Below are positions 1 through 8,777 of a DNA stretch of 64,000 nt, in pieces. This stretch comes from Amycolatopsis sp. NBC_01480 (lineage in GTDB: Bacteria; Actinomycetota; Actinomycetes; Mycobacteriales; Pseudonocardiaceae), in contig NZ_CP109442.1 in the NCBI RefSeq assembly GCF_036227205.1, positions 806,001-870,000 on the forward strand. Direction: 5' to 3'. Within the stretch, counting starts at the first letter, position 1. Every line of letters starts with the position of its first letter. Under the pieces are notes generated by a model. The model saw only the letters and a list, made by a program, of their open reading frames with translations. It searched no databases and was not told where the DNA came from. The position numbers were made by a program, and so were the translations under genes.

Positions 1-369
1 CTCTTCATCGGAGCAGACGCGCTGCTCCCCCAAGGCCTCTCCGTCGATGTCGCCGTGGACCAGGTCCGGAACCTGCTGAAGCTGAGCCAGGAACGTCGCG
101 TGATCGTCCGGCTCGTCGCAGCCGATCAGCAGCAACTCGGCGCGGTCGACGGATTCGCCTTCTTCCACCCTGACCGGGCTCGAGGCGCGACCGTGGTGTT
201 GAAGTCATGGCCCTGCAACGTGTATTTCTCATCGCCCAGCCAGCTCCTGCGGTACCGGAGGATCGTCAGGGATCTCGACGGGATAGCCCTGAACGCAACG
301 GAATCGTTCGCCGCCATGCGACAGACTTTGTCCAGGTTGGACACTCGCGTCAGAGACCTCGCCAGCTGA
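1..369 (+). CDS. C-terminal part of a DUF5753 (Scr1-type) helix-turn-helix regulator
   Basis: The frame is open from the first base of the window, so the N-terminal HTH domain lies outside. The visible 122 residues follow the DUF5753 pattern: a segment on response at low expectation (QERRVIVRLVAADQQQ), a short beta-rich stretch (VVLKSWPCNVYF) and the closing helix in which a partner residue pattern LLRYRRIVRDLDGIAL precedes the last helix. Proteins of this family in actinobacteria pair an Xre-type HTH with DUF5753 and usually sit next to a small DUF397 protein. No DUF397 gene is visible downstream. The family is assigned by pattern, and the ligand is unknown. Confidence 0.6.
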   Translation, partial: LFIGADALLPQGLSVDVAVDQVRNLLKLSQERRVIVRLVAADQQQLGAVDGFAFFHPDRARGATVVLKSWPCNVYFSSPSQLLRYRRIVRDLDGIALNATESFAAMRQTLSRLDTRVRDLAS

Positions 370-690
370 CATTCTGCACCGCCCGGCCCCGCTGTCTCGT
401 TCCGGGGAGTCAGGTACGTCTCCCCGCGCGATCGGCAGGCTCGCTTCGACCAGGGCAGGCGCCTTCTGCCGGTTGCCCAGGTCTTGGTCATCCAGGGCCG
501 CGACGGCGACGGCGAGGTGCAGGGCCATCCAGTTCGTCGACTTGGTGCCGAAGATCCGGATCAGGTCGAACACCGCGTCGTCGTGGCCGTGCCGTTCGCG
601 CAGCACGGCGAAGGTCTCCTGCAACTCGGCCAAGCGATCCTCGAAGTCGCTGAAGTAGCTGGACATCGCCGAGGGCGGATCGTCGCTCAT
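229..690 (-). CDS. Hypothetical protein (uncertain C terminus)
   Basis: A 153-codon frame that starts with ATG at 690. The first 80 or so residues look like a real globular, helix-rich protein (SSYFSDFEDRLAEL, then WMALHLAVAVAALDDQD). The last 47 codons are antisense to the end of the DUF5753 gene and read as low-quality sequence, so the true gene may be shorter or may carry a frameshift near 370-450. A convergent overlap of about 140 bp between two real genes would be unusual. I do not recognise the family. Confidence 0.35.
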   Translation of the reverse strand: MSDDPPSAMSSYFSDFEDRLAELQETFAVLRERHGHDDAVFDLIRIFGTKSTNWMALHLAVAVAALDDQDLGNRQKAPALVEASLPIARGDVPDSPERDSGAGRCRMSAGEVSDASVQPGQSLSHGGERFRCVQGYPVEIPDDPPVPQELAGR

Positions 691-701
691 GGGCCCGGAT
701 A

Positions 702-1124
702 ATGGGTGTCACCGTTCCGGAACACCAAGTCGCTCAAGGGGCGGTGATGCGGGATTCGCCGGGGAAGTCGTCGGGTACGGCGTCCATGAACCGTCGCCTG
801 GAACGTGAGCTATCCGGCCCTGCCACGCTCTTCGCCACACCTCTAGCGGCCGTGACCTGCTTCTCCCACCACGACGTCGGATCGGTCTTCGCCGACGACA
901 GCGGCGTCATCGAACGACTCGACAAGGTGGCCAAGACGCCACTCGAATCAGCCATGATCATCGAAGACCGCGCACCAAGTCTGTCCGGGGGCCGGTGTTC
1001 TAGGTGTCCATCCCCGAGTCTTGGCCATTCCGTCGTCGCATCTTCCCCCTCTGCGACAGCCCAGACGGGGTGGCCGGGCCATTCCGGCAGGCACGGTCAA
1101 CCCGTGCCTGCCGGAACTGGTTGA
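702..1124 (+). pseudogene. Possible remnant of a second DUF5753 regulator
   Basis: Within this frame, roughly 850-975, the translation GSVFADDSGVIERLDKVAK followed by TPLESAMIIEDRA resembles the closing helices of DUF5753 (a short strand, then a pattern ending in ES..lI). Neither flank is convincing: the N-terminal side has no HTH and the C-terminal side is arginine/proline-rich noise. I read it as a decayed fragment next to the intact DUF5753 end at 1-369. The call is weak and rests on one motif. Confidence 0.25.
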
Positions 1125-1131
1125 CCTACCG

Positions 1132-1902
1132 TTACCCGAGGGCGCCGAGGGTGAGGGTGAGTGCGTCGACCAGATGGATGCGGTAGCCGGGATAGAGATT
1201 GATCTGCGGATGACCGTCCGGGCCGTCGTTGACGAAACTCAGGACCCGGCCTTCGCGGGTGAAGTCGATGGCGGACAGCGGCGTGCTGCGGATACGGTCC
1301 CCGGTGCCGTCGCGGGTCGCGGCGTAGAGCTGGTGAACCGCATCTCGGTCGGCGCGCATCAGCCGCCGCAATTCGTCGGCCTGTTCGGAGACCTCGGTGA
1401 GCGGGTCGTCAGCGCCGTAGTCACGACCGGCATCGTCGTAGTGGGCCTTCGGCACGCACAACGACCTGACCCTGGCCGGCGGACGGGTCGGAAGCGCATC
1501 CACCAAGCTCTCGACGAAGTCCCGCGGCCGGACCGGGTCGAGCTGGATCACCTCGCGATCAGTGATCAGCCGGACCGCGTCCCGCCCGGTCTCCGCGGTC
1601 AGGATCGCGACGGCAAGTCCGCCTTCACCGCGGAGGTTGCTCCATGAGTACACCTCTCGCCGAGCCGTGGAGAGCACCTCGAGCGTGGCGTGATACTGCG
1701 GAACGAGCACACCGCCCGCATCGGCCAAACCGAGGCGAGCAAGCATCTCGAGCGCACGCTCCCGCAAGGTGGCGGTGGCTTCAGCCGTCCGGTAAGTATG
1801 GTCCGGCTCCACGATGACAGGGAGTTCACCGAGCCCGGCCAGCTCCCAGGACACGAGAAACACGGACCGGGGGATCCGCACCGGCCGATCGATGACGGTC
1901 AT
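1132..1902 (-). CDS. EspG-like ESX secretion-associated chaperone
   Basis: A 256-residue protein with the EspG layout: an N-terminal strand/helix (SVFLVSWELAGLGELP), a central region of alternating strands (YHATLEVLSTARREVYSW) and a C-terminal GREGRVLSF-like strand (here TREGRVLSFVNDGPDG). EspG proteins bind PE/PPE substrates in the cytosol and keep them soluble for the ESX (type VII) secretion machine. The ATG at 1902 lies 12 bp downstream of the stop of the PPE-like gene, and all four genes from 4327 to 1132 run the same way with overlaps or near-overlaps, so this is the last gene of an operon. The neighbouring PPE-like protein is the natural client. No membrane component of an ESX system is present in the window. 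Confidence 0.8.
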   Translation of the reverse strand: MTVIDRPVRIPRSVFLVSWELAGLGELPVIVEPDHTYRTAEATATLRERALEMLARLGLADAGGVLVPQYHATLEVLSTARREVYSWSNLRGEGGLAVAILTAETGRDAVRLITDREVIQLDPVRPRDFVESLVDALPTRPPARVRSLCVPKAHYDDAGRDYGADDPLTEVSEQADELRRLMRADRDAVHQLYAATRDGTGDRIRSTPLSAIDFTREGRVLSFVNDGPDGHPQINLYPGYRIHLVDALTLTLGALG

Positions 1903-1914
1903 CGCTGCTGCGCC

Positions 1915-3246
1915 TCAGCCACCGATGGTCGGCGGTGTCGGCGGCAACCCGGTGCGCGGATCCAGCAGCTTGCCACCGTCGTCGTCGGTCAGGCTGAAGG
2001 CAGAATCGTCATCGACGCCGTACTTGCGCTGATGCTCCTTGTCGTCCTCGCCCTTGCCTTTACCGCCGGCGGCACCCATACCGCCCATCCCCGAGGCACC
2101 GCGTGCACCGGTGGTGCCACGCCCGGCGGCCGAGCCTCCCGAGCCGCGCGCGGCGCCCTCCTCGCCGGCGCCGACACCTGACTGCGCACCGCCACCAGGT
2201 CCGCCGAACAGCCCACGACCAGTCGTTCCACCGGTGCCGCCCGGCCCGGACGACGAGCCACCGGCACCGAACCCCCCGGGCACGAACCCACCACCCAGCC
2301 CGGGAGACCAGGACGAACCGCCCCCGGCACCAGGCGAAGAACCGGCCACCGGCAGCAGCGGCATAGAACCGGGCCGCGGATCAGGAAGCGACGGCGGAAC
2401 ATAGCCCGCAGTCTGTGTTCCGCCTCCGCCGGATTGACCACCCGTATCGGAAGCGTTGCCCAGGGGTGTGTTCCCGCCCGCAGGAGTGTGCCCGTTCGAC
2501 GCGGAACCCCCTGCCGGAGGCGGTGATGTGTGCGCGGTGCCGCTGAACTCCGACCGCGCCGACGAATTCCCGTTCGTCCCGCCAGCCGACGGGTGCTGCG
2601 ACTGCGAAGGAGCCGGCCCCTGCGGGGTGATCGACACCTGGCCGTCGAATGTGTCGAGCTGCCCGTAATCAGTTTTGAGTCCCTGACCGCTGGCATGCGC
2701 CTGCTGCGCGTAACCGTGGTAGCGGTCCAGATTCTCCTGCGCCAGCTTGTTGTAGTTGTTGATTTGATCTTCGGTGTCGGTATCCCACGGCGTGGCCGTG
2801 TCGAGGAAATCCTTGTGTGGCGGCGTATTCGGCATCGGCTGCAGCCCGGCCTTCATCTCGTCGAATCCATGCGCCAGATCCGTGAGATTCTGCCCGTTGC
2901 CGGTGTAGGTTTGCGCCGCGGTCGTGGTCACGTCCGCGAACGGCTTGATCCGCGCCTGTGCCGCATCCGCGCCACCGCCGGTCCACACCGACTCCAGCCC
3001 GGTGCTCAACCGCTGTACATCATCGCTGGCCTCGTGATGCTGACTCGCCAGGTCCGTGGCCTGGCTGGCGCCTTGGTGCCAGCTCTGGGCTCCCTTGCTG
3101 GCCAGCACCTTCTGAACCAGCTCCGGGGCCGGAACCGCCTGATCACCAGTATTTCCATGCCAGACATCCGAGGCCCACTCCTCGACATCGTCGAAGCGGT
3201 CGTTCACCCACTTCACGCCATCGCCGACCCAGTCGAACAGACCCAT
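1915..3246 (-). CDS. PPE-like/WXG-type ESX substrate with long Gly/Ser/Pro tail
   Basis: The first 200 residues are helical and carry the SVWTGGGADAAQ turn near residue 90, the type of W-x-G helix-turn-helix seen in WXG100/PPE-like export substrates. Residues from about 215 to 420 are a low-complexity Gly/Ser/Pro/Ala tail, followed by a short charged end. ATG at 3246 is preferred over the GTG one codon upstream because it overlaps the TGA of the lipoprotein gene in the sequence TGATG. The next gene encodes an EspG-like chaperone, which supports export by an ESX system. The N-terminal residues GLFDWVGDGVKWVNDRFDD form an amphipathic segment. The family is clear only at the level of ESX substrate; the role after export is unknown. 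Confidence 0.7.
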   Translation of the reverse strand: MGLFDWVGDGVKWVNDRFDDVEEWASDVWHGNTGDQAVPAPELVQKVLASKGAQSWHQGASQATDLASQHHEASDDVQRLSTGLESVWTGGGADAAQARIKPFADVTTTAAQTYTGNGQNLTDLAHGFDEMKAGLQPMPNTPPHKDFLDTATPWDTDTEDQINNYNKLAQENLDRYHGYAQQAHASGQGLKTDYGQLDTFDGQVSITPQGPAPSQSQHPSAGGTNGNSSARSEFSGTAHTSPPPAGGSASNGHTPAGGNTPLGNASDTGGQSGGGGTQTAGYVPPSLPDPRPGSMPLLPVAGSSPGAGGGSSWSPGLGGGFVPGGFGAGGSSSGPGGTGGTTGRGLFGGPGGGAQSGVGAGEEGAARGSGGSAAGRGTTGARGASGMGGMGAAGGKGKGEDDKEHQRKYGVDDDSAFSLTDDDGGKLLDPRTGLPPTPPTIGG

Positions 3247-3872
3247 CACGACCCCGCTTTCTGCCGCAGGTTGGTGACCACCATGTCCGCCACCCGCGGG
3301 GCCAGGTCACACGGATCCTGCTTTCCCCTGTTCGCATTGCCCAAGATCAACGTCGCCTCAAAGGTCAGCTCGTCCGTGATGCCGACACTCACCTGGCAGA
3401 ACTGATTTTGGAGATCGGCGCCGATCGCCAAATGCGCGACCGCAGGGAAACCTTGAATGGGCGGTAACACCCGCCATACCTGAGACTTCGGCTTCGTGTT
3501 CTGATAAACCAGGCTGAGGCCTTCTTGCACCTCTGTCGAGTAGCTGACGGTGACCAGGGAGCCTGCGTCGCTGTTGTGCCAGTCGCAGGACGGGCCGAGC
3601 CCCGCCGTGTCCTTGTGTTCCCCTTGCGGCGCGATGCCGATGATGTCCTTGAGCTGGGTGGAGGTCAGCGCCTCCGCGCAGGGGTCTCCGGACAGGACGG
3701 ACGCCGGCAACGGGTGCTCGACCTTCGGGGCGCCGCTGTGCGGCAGAGCAGCAACTGTCGGCGACGACGGCGACGTGCTCGCCGGGGCGGCAGCCGGCCC
3801 GCCGGAGCATCCCGCAGCTACCCCTGCAACCACTGCTACGCAGACCGCTGTCGTGACCGTGCGGCGTGTCAT
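3246..3872 (-). CDS. DUF3558 family lipoprotein
   Basis: A 208-residue protein beginning MTRRTVTTAVCVAVVAG, with a lipobox-like VAAGCSGG so that Cys22 would be lipidated. A Ser/Pro linker follows and then a DUF3558 domain. Its hallmarks are the DPCAEALTSTQLKDIIGI opening, a central SCDWHN (Cys-x-Trp) and a late DPCDLA-type Cys pair (PCDLAPRVADMVV). DUF3558 lipoproteins are common beside ESX genes in Pseudonocardiales and sit on the outer face of the membrane. The start ATG overlaps the upstream stop by 4 bp (ATGA), and its own stop overlaps the next gene, so translation is coupled along the operon. Confidence 0.85.
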   Translation of the reverse strand: MTRRTVTTAVCVAVVAGVAAGCSGGPAAAPASTSPSSPTVAALPHSGAPKVEHPLPASVLSGDPCAEALTSTQLKDIIGIAPQGEHKDTAGLGPSCDWHNSDAGSLVTVSYSTEVQEGLSLVYQNTKPKSQVWRVLPPIQGFPAVAHLAIGADLQNQFCQVSVGITDELTFEATLILGNANRGKQDPCDLAPRVADMVVTNLRQKAGS

Positions 3873-4327
3873 CCAGCAAACCCCTTACCCTCGTCACCGG
3901 AGGTCGCGTTCTTGACGGCAGCCCCGGCCTGTTCATCCGATGCCTCGGTAATGCCCAAGGCCCGCTCCAGCCGCGTGACCAACTCGTCGGCGTAGGCGTA
4001 CTCCTGCCTGACCTGGTCCGCGCCCGCGACAAACGCACCCGGCGGCGGACCGGCATCCACCAGAAGCTTGTTGTAGCCGTTGCTCCCCGGCTCGTCCGCC
4101 GGAGACGTGAGCCTGGTCAGGGTCTCCGCTGTGGGAAGCATGCCCTGGTATTTGTCGCGCAAGCGCTTGGCGACGGTGAGCATGCCGCGTGCTTCGTCGG
4201 TGCTCATGGCGAAGCCCTGCCCCGACGGTGCAGCACCCCCGCCAGAGGCACCCCCGCCGCCTGGCTGGTCGATGATCGCGAAACCGAGCCCTTCGAGCCA
4301 GCTCGGCCCGGATGCAGGTTGAGACAC
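3869..4327 (-). CDS. ESX-operon hypothetical protein (PE-like position)
   Basis: First gene of the ESX-associated operon. GTG at 4327 is chosen because GAGGGG stands 8 bases upstream, whereas the longer in-frame ATG start at 4378 has no ribosome site. The 152-residue product has a Gly-rich segment (residues 18-35) and then two long helices (FAMSTDEARGMLTVAKRLRD; VRQEYAYADELVTRLERAL), similar in size and helical content to small ESX partner proteins that pair with PPE proteins. I cannot place it in a named family. The stop overlaps the start of the DUF3558 gene by 4 bp. Confidence 0.6.
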   Translation of the reverse strand: MSQPASGPSWLEGLGFAIIDQPGGGGASGGGAAPSGQGFAMSTDEARGMLTVAKRLRDKYQGMLPTAETLTRLTSPADEPGSNGYNKLLVDAGPPPGAFVAGADQVRQEYAYADELVTRLERALGITEASDEQAGAAVKNATSGDEGKGFAG

Positions 4328-4449
4328 TGATCTACCCCTCTGGCGACACCCGTTCACTCCGCAGAACAGTCCGCCCAAAGACCGTTTGCAAATGATGACA
4401 GTAGCGGACCGATCACTGAGCGGAAGTCACTTCCGGGAAAACGTGCCCG

Positions 4450-4803
4450 TCAACCCAGGGTGTTCTTGGGCAATAGTTCCTGGTGGCGGCGGGTCATGGC
4501 CTCGTACTCGACGTACGCGCGGGAGTTCTCCGGACCGCCGGCGGCCATCATCTCGTCGTGGGCAATGCCCTGGGCGGCGTTCACGCCGGCTACCTGCTCC
4601 ATGTACGCAATCGCACGTCGCGCCTCGTCACATCGATCGGCGAGACCGGGCATGCCGCGCTCGGCCAACCTGCCGTACAAGTCAGCGGCGTCGGCAAGCA
4701 CGCCGGCTGCTTCCTGCGCCCACACCACGTGAAGCCGAAGGTAATCACCGAACGTCATCGGGGTGCTGGCGTCGTCTGACCCAGCGTGCTCCGTCTCACC
4801 CAC
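4450..4803 (-). CDS. Small helical hypothetical protein
   Basis: About 117 residues from a GTG at 4803; an ATG at 4758 inside the frame is an equally possible start, since neither has a clear ribosome site. The product is almost all helix (YLRLHVVWAQEAAGVLADAA; ARRAIAYMEQVAGVNAAQG) with no signal peptide or membrane segment. It lies 120 bp upstream of the ESX operon on the same strand and could be co-transcribed with it. The family is not recognised. Confidence 0.5.
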   Translation of the reverse strand: MGETEHAGSDDASTPMTFGDYLRLHVVWAQEAAGVLADAADLYGRLAERGMPGLADRCDEARRAIAYMEQVAGVNAAQGIAHDEMMAAGGPENSRAYVEYEAMTRRHQELLPKNTLG

Positions 4804-4869
4804 ACCGGCATGGTGCCATGCGAAGCCAGTGCGGGTGGAATATTCGTGAGTCTGTCTCCCGGCTCCCAC

Positions 4870-5418
4870 GACAAGGTGATCAAGTCACGTACCGGTACAG
4901 CGAACGGGATGCCGACCTCGTCACGGTGAAGCCGTGAACACGAGCGTGACCGCTCTGGACTGCCGAAGAGCAGCGCGGGTGGCCCCGTCGCCGTGTGGCA
5001 TGAACGCCCACTCGACTCAATCCTCGACGAACCCTGCATTCGCTGAGGTCATCGAACAACCACTCGACCTGGCTGAGATCCAGTTCGTGCCAGAGGCAGG
5101 CCCTATCGTCACCCTGCGGCATGCTCATCAACGTCACCGTCGAGCACGACGACGACCGACGAACGGGTCTATGTCGGCGATCTCGCCCGCTGGCCGACGA
5201 GCACAACGGAGCGGCGTAAAGCAGTTCCTGCAAGTAGGGCGGGCTCAGCGCACGAGGGGGAGGGATGCGCCAAGCCCGCGCGGTCGAGCGTAGCGGCCGA
5301 AGCTGCGTTCCGGTCGAGCGTCGTCCCCAGATGCCTCGCCCGGCGGCGCCCGGTCAGGTTCACCCGGGTGAGGCCCATCTCTGGACTAGGCCGTTCGGTA
5401 CCTCGCATACTCGAACGC
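4870..5418. other. Gap with no supportable gene
   Basis: Frames on both strands are short, arginine-rich and lack ribosome sites. One stretch from the ATG at 5000 reads MNAHSTQSSTNPAFAEV and then ALDLAEIQF-like residues before degenerating; it could be a decayed small gene, but I see nothing that proves it. Confidence 0.4.
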
Positions 5419-6027
5419 GTGAGCGAGCTAGGCACAGTGGGTGCCGACCCGGACCCCGGCTACCCGTTTCGCTCCCCAGGCCCTCACGCACGGTGCCTGA
5501 ACGGCCACTCGCTCGACCTCGCTGGTCAAACCTTGCCGTACTACCACGCCCTGGACTTGGATGCCACGCTGTGTAACCTTTGCACCGAACTCCGGCTCGA
5601 CCGGCCGGGATGGTTCCCCCTCGACCACACCGCGGTCCGTCGCGTCGATGTGTCGCCGAAGTACCACCGCCCGATCGTCGAACTGGTCGCGCATCCACCG
5701 GACCAGCCCGCCGGCCTCGGCTACATCGCGCTGCAGATCAGCGAGCGCAGCGTCGCGGACATCGACGTACAGATGTGCGGCATCGACCGGCGTGGCGTCA
5801 TCGAGCAGATCCGCGTCGACGATACCTACCGTCGACGGCGTATCGGCACGCTCCTGGTCGCCGCTGCCCTCGCACGCGGCCCAGGATTCCAGTGGTCCAC
5901 TACGAAGGTCGACAACTCGGTGAGCGCGCGAGCCTTCTGGGCATCCCAGCACCCTGCAGAGTCGTTGAGCCTTGGCAGGCCGCGCTATTGCCCTCACATG
6001 AAGATCGTGAACGGTGAAGGTCTTTAG
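5419..6027 (+). CDS. Zinc-ribbon plus GNAT N-acetyltransferase-like protein
   Basis: About 202 residues from a GTG at 5419. Residues 25-60 carry a Cys/His set (CLNGH, then CNLC) that looks like a small zinc-binding module. The second half follows the GNAT fold: IDRRGVIEQIRVDDTYRR runs into RRIGTLLVAAALARG, which matches motif A (the R/Q-x-x-G-x-G/A acetyl-CoA loop is seen as RRRRIGT), and NSVSARAFWAS matches the late helix. The acceptor is unknown. It stands alone between the ESX cluster and array 1. An N-terminal zinc module on a GNAT is not the commonest layout, and the start could be a little downstream. Confidence 0.6.
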   Translation: MSELGTVGADPDPGYPFRSPGPHARCLNGHSLDLAGQTLPYYHALDLDATLCNLCTELRLDRPGWFPLDHTAVRRVDVSPKYHRPIVELVAHPPDQPAGLGYIALQISERSVADIDVQMCGIDRRGVIEQIRVDDTYRRRRIGTLLVAAALARGPGFQWSTTKVDNSVSARAFWASQHPAESLSLGRPRYCPHMKIVNGEGL

Positions 6028-6351
6028 CGCGGTGGTTCGGTGTCACTTCGCAGCGACAGCCTCCACCAAGGCTCAACCGCGCGGCCTGGCCCGCTCGGCC
6101 TGGCCCGCGCGGTCCGCTCAGATCAGGAGTTCGTAGACGGCACGGTACTTGACCGGTCCTTTGTAGTCACTGATGCCGGACACACCCTCTATCGTCTGAT
6201 TGCCAGTCGGAGGATCGGCGGAGGATCCAGCTGTGCCCCGCACCGGCAGCAAACCGGCAGTGACGCCGGCGGCAACCAGCTGTGTTCGACGCCGATGCCT
6301 CGATGCCGGAGCACGTTGGCGGGGAGGACCTGCACAACTTCCGGGTGGCCG
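6028..6351. other. Leader-distal flank of CRISPR array 1, no gene seen
   Basis: No convincing frame on either strand; long frames here are extensions of the repetitive array reading. The left (oldest) end of array 1 starts at its right border. A short GGAGCAC at about 6308-6314 might be a trace of a still older repeat, but the rest of the unit is not recognisable. Confidence 0.4.
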
Positions 6352-8293
6352 TCTGGGACGCCGCGTCCGCGGGGAGCACGCCACGTAGGCCGCGCGCACG
6401 AGCGTGTTCTTCGGATCATCCCCGCGTCCGCGGGGAGCACACTACCTGGAAGCGCTGGCGGGCGGCTTCGTCCGGATCATCCCCGCGTCCGCGGGGAGCA
6501 CCTCGGTGACACCGCCGAAGGCGTCGTCCTCAACGGATCATCCCCGCGTCCGCGGGGAGCACCTGGTCTCCGGCCTCCTCGATGGCCTCCTCGGCGGATC
6601 ATCCCCGCGTCCGCGGGGAGCACCCACATCGGATGTTCTACACGTCATCTGGTTGCGGATCATCCCCGCGTCCGCGGGGAGCACGCAGCGAGTACCCGAG
6701 GGCTTCGTTCAGGGCCTGGATCATCCCCGCGTCCGCGGGGAGCACCGCGACACCCGCGGCAGATCGATCCCGAAGTGCGGATCATCCCCGCGTCCGCGGG
6801 GAGCACGCACGCGGCCTGCATCGCGGCGTTCGCGATCGCGGATCATCCCCGCGTCCGCGGGGAGCACCCGTGCCACGACACGTTGCCCTGGATCGCTGAC
6901 GGATCATCCCCGCGTCCGCGGGGAGCACCCCAACCGCCCCGGAGACCCACGTCTCCGGGGCGGATCATCCCCGCGTCCGCGGGGAGCACGCTTCCTCCGC
7001 GGTCTGAGCACTCACTAACCTCGGATCATCCCCGCGTCCGCGGGGAGCACCCGCACAGTTCGACAATGGTAACGACAGTGGACGGATCATCCCCGCGTCC
7101 GCGGGGAGCACCTGGTGGTGGGTCAGGCCGTGCTGGTGCAGTGCGGATCATCCCCGCGTCCGCGGGGAGCACTGGAGGAAGTCGGCGATCCACTCGTGGT
7201 TCTGCGGATCATCCCCGCGTCCGCGGGGAGCACGTTGTCAGGCGGAGTCAGTCGCTGAGCGTGGTCGGATCATCCCCGCGTCCGCGGGGAGCACTTCCGG
7301 GTGCCGAAGGACCAGAAGGACGCCGCCGGATCATCCCCGCGTCCGCGGGGAGCACGCAAAACCTCAACAACGCCCGCCAGGGCCGTGCGGATCATCCCCG
7401 CGTCCGCGGGGAGCACACCTACGCCCGCATCGAGACGAGCAGCAACGGCGGATCATCCCCGCGTCCGCGGGGAGCACGAGTCTGGGTGGCCCACCGTTCG
7501 GCATTGGTGCGGATCATCCCCGCGTCCGCGGGGAGCACGCCCTCGCCTACGCCCGCGCCGGCTACCACGTCGGATCATCCCCGCGTCCGCGGGGAGCACC
7601 CGCCACCCGGCGTCGGCACCGACATGTCCGCCGGATCATCCCCGCGTCCGCGGGGAGCACGCGTGAACCCCGAGTAGGAGGTCCCGCGTGGCCGGATCAT
7701 CCCCGCGTCCGCGGGGAGCACATGCCGAGGTAGTGCAGCTGATCGGGGGTCAGCGGATCATCCCCGCGTCCGCGGGGAGCACGCCCGGGGCTCATCCGAA
7801 GAACGTTCCCCGGGGCTCATCCGAAGAACGTTCCCGGCCGGATCATCCCCGCGTCCGCGGGGAGCACGTTCAGCAGCGTCAATGCCGCCCAGTCCCACCC
7901 GGATCATCCCCGCGTCCGCGGGGAGCACCTGGCGCTGCATCAACGAAGAACCCCACGACATGGATCATCCCCGCGTCCGCGGGGAGCACGGAGCTCCGAG
8001 GCTCGGGCAAATCGGCTCACCGGATCATCCCCGCGTCCGCGGGGAGCACTTCCGTGCCCCCGCGAGGGAATCAGGGATTGACGGATCATCCCCGCGTCCG
8101 CGGGGAGCACGTCGAGGAGGTTCAGGGTCGACGGCATCGATGCGGATCATCCCCGCGTCCGCGGGGAGCACAATTTGCGGTACTGGTAGGGCGTCATGTG
8201 CCACGGATCATCCCCGCGTCCGCGGGGAGCACAGTTCCGGTGGATGAGGTGTCGACGACGGAGACGGATCATCCCCGCGTCCGCGGGGAGCAC
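6352..8293 (-). CRISPR. CRISPR array 1, type I-E, 31 intact repeats plus a degenerate terminal repeat
   Basis: Repeats of 28 bp (plus-strand halves GGATCATCCCCGC and GTCCGCGGGGAGCAC) start at 6413 and recur every 61 bp to 7755, then at 7840, 7901, 7962, 8022, 8083, 8144, 8205 and 8266. A unit at 6352-6379 keeps only its 3' 18 bases. The minus-strand form begins GTGCTCCCCGCG, the usual type I-E orientation, so transcription runs right to left and the leader is at 8294-8366. The degenerate repeat at the far left end agrees with this. Spacers are 32-33 bp except one of 57 bp at 7783-7839. The array lies directly downstream of cas2. All intact repeats look identical, so this is probably the actively growing array. 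Confidence 0.98.
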
Positions 8294-8366
8294 ACTTGTT
8301 AACCTGCAGAGATACACGGGGCGTACCGCTTTTTGCTTCGGTTTCGTCGCGCGACCCTGAATACAT
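8294..8366 (-). promoter_or_regulatory. Leader of CRISPR array 1
   Basis: The sequence next to the last repeat shares ordered blocks with the leader of array 2: ACTTnTTnACCTG touching the repeat, then after 17-18 bases TACCGC, then TTTGCTTC, then TTTCnTCGCGCG. The spacing of the blocks is the same within one base, although the bases between them differ. This is what is expected for integration-host or Cas1-Cas2 recognition elements and a leader promoter. Only 73 bp separate the array from the cas2 stop, so the leader is short or reaches into cas2. Confidence 0.8.
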
Positions 8367-8777
8367 TCAGTCCTTTTTGCGAAATTTGCGGCGTGTGTTG
8401 CGGCGCTTCCAGACCGTCTCATCACGGGTCGTTGCGCCTTCGGGAGCTTCTCCGGCCGGTGCTGTGCTGTTGCGCCCGCGGGTCTTTCCCGGCACGTAGT
8501 CAGGCGCGGTCTGTCGGCGCATCAGGGTGATGCCGTCGAAGTCAACGGGTGTCCAGTCGTGTCCGTGCACCTGAAACTCGAGCCGCTGCTCACCCTGCGT
8601 GGCGTACACCATCAGGGCGCGGCCGTCAGCCATGTACTCGACGATTCTGTCCCATATGAGCTCGCGTACTCGGGCTGATACGAACCCGACGTATACGCCA
8701 GGGCTGATTTCGAGCAGCCATCGGGTCAGGTGCCCGCGAAGACCTGGCGGTACTGCGGTGAGAACGATGACGGTCAC
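8367..8777 (-). CDS. cas2: CRISPR-associated Cas2e (spacer acquisition)
   Basis: Starts MTVIVLTAVPPGLRGHLTRW and continues with EISPGVYVGFVSARVRELIW, the type I-E Cas2 (YgbF/Cse) signature. Cas2e forms the central dimer of the Cas1-Cas2 integrase that inserts new spacers at the leader end. The 136-residue length is longer than the usual 95-115 because of a basic, disordered tail after residue 95. The ATG overlaps the cas1 stop by 4 bp (ATGA). It is the last cas gene, and the leader of array 1 begins at its stop codon. Confidence 0.95.
   Translation of the reverse strand: MTVIVLTAVPPGLRGHLTRWLLEISPGVYVGFVSARVRELIWDRIVEYMADGRALMVYATQGEQRLEFQVHGHDWTPVDFDGITLMRRQTAPDYVPGKTRGRNSTAPAGEAPEGATTRDETVWKRRNTRRKFRKKD

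Noticed and set aside
4934..5293. Gene between the ESX cluster and the GNAT gene
   Set aside because: Only a short plausible stretch near 5000-5090; the rest is Arg-rich with no start signal.
6040..7677. Long plus-strand reading frame with a repeating HPRVRGEH/SSPRPRGA peptide across array 1 (and similar frames across array 2)
   Set aside because: It is the translation of CRISPR repeats and spacers; 61-bp periodicity explains the peptide repetition. No ribosome site or protein family.
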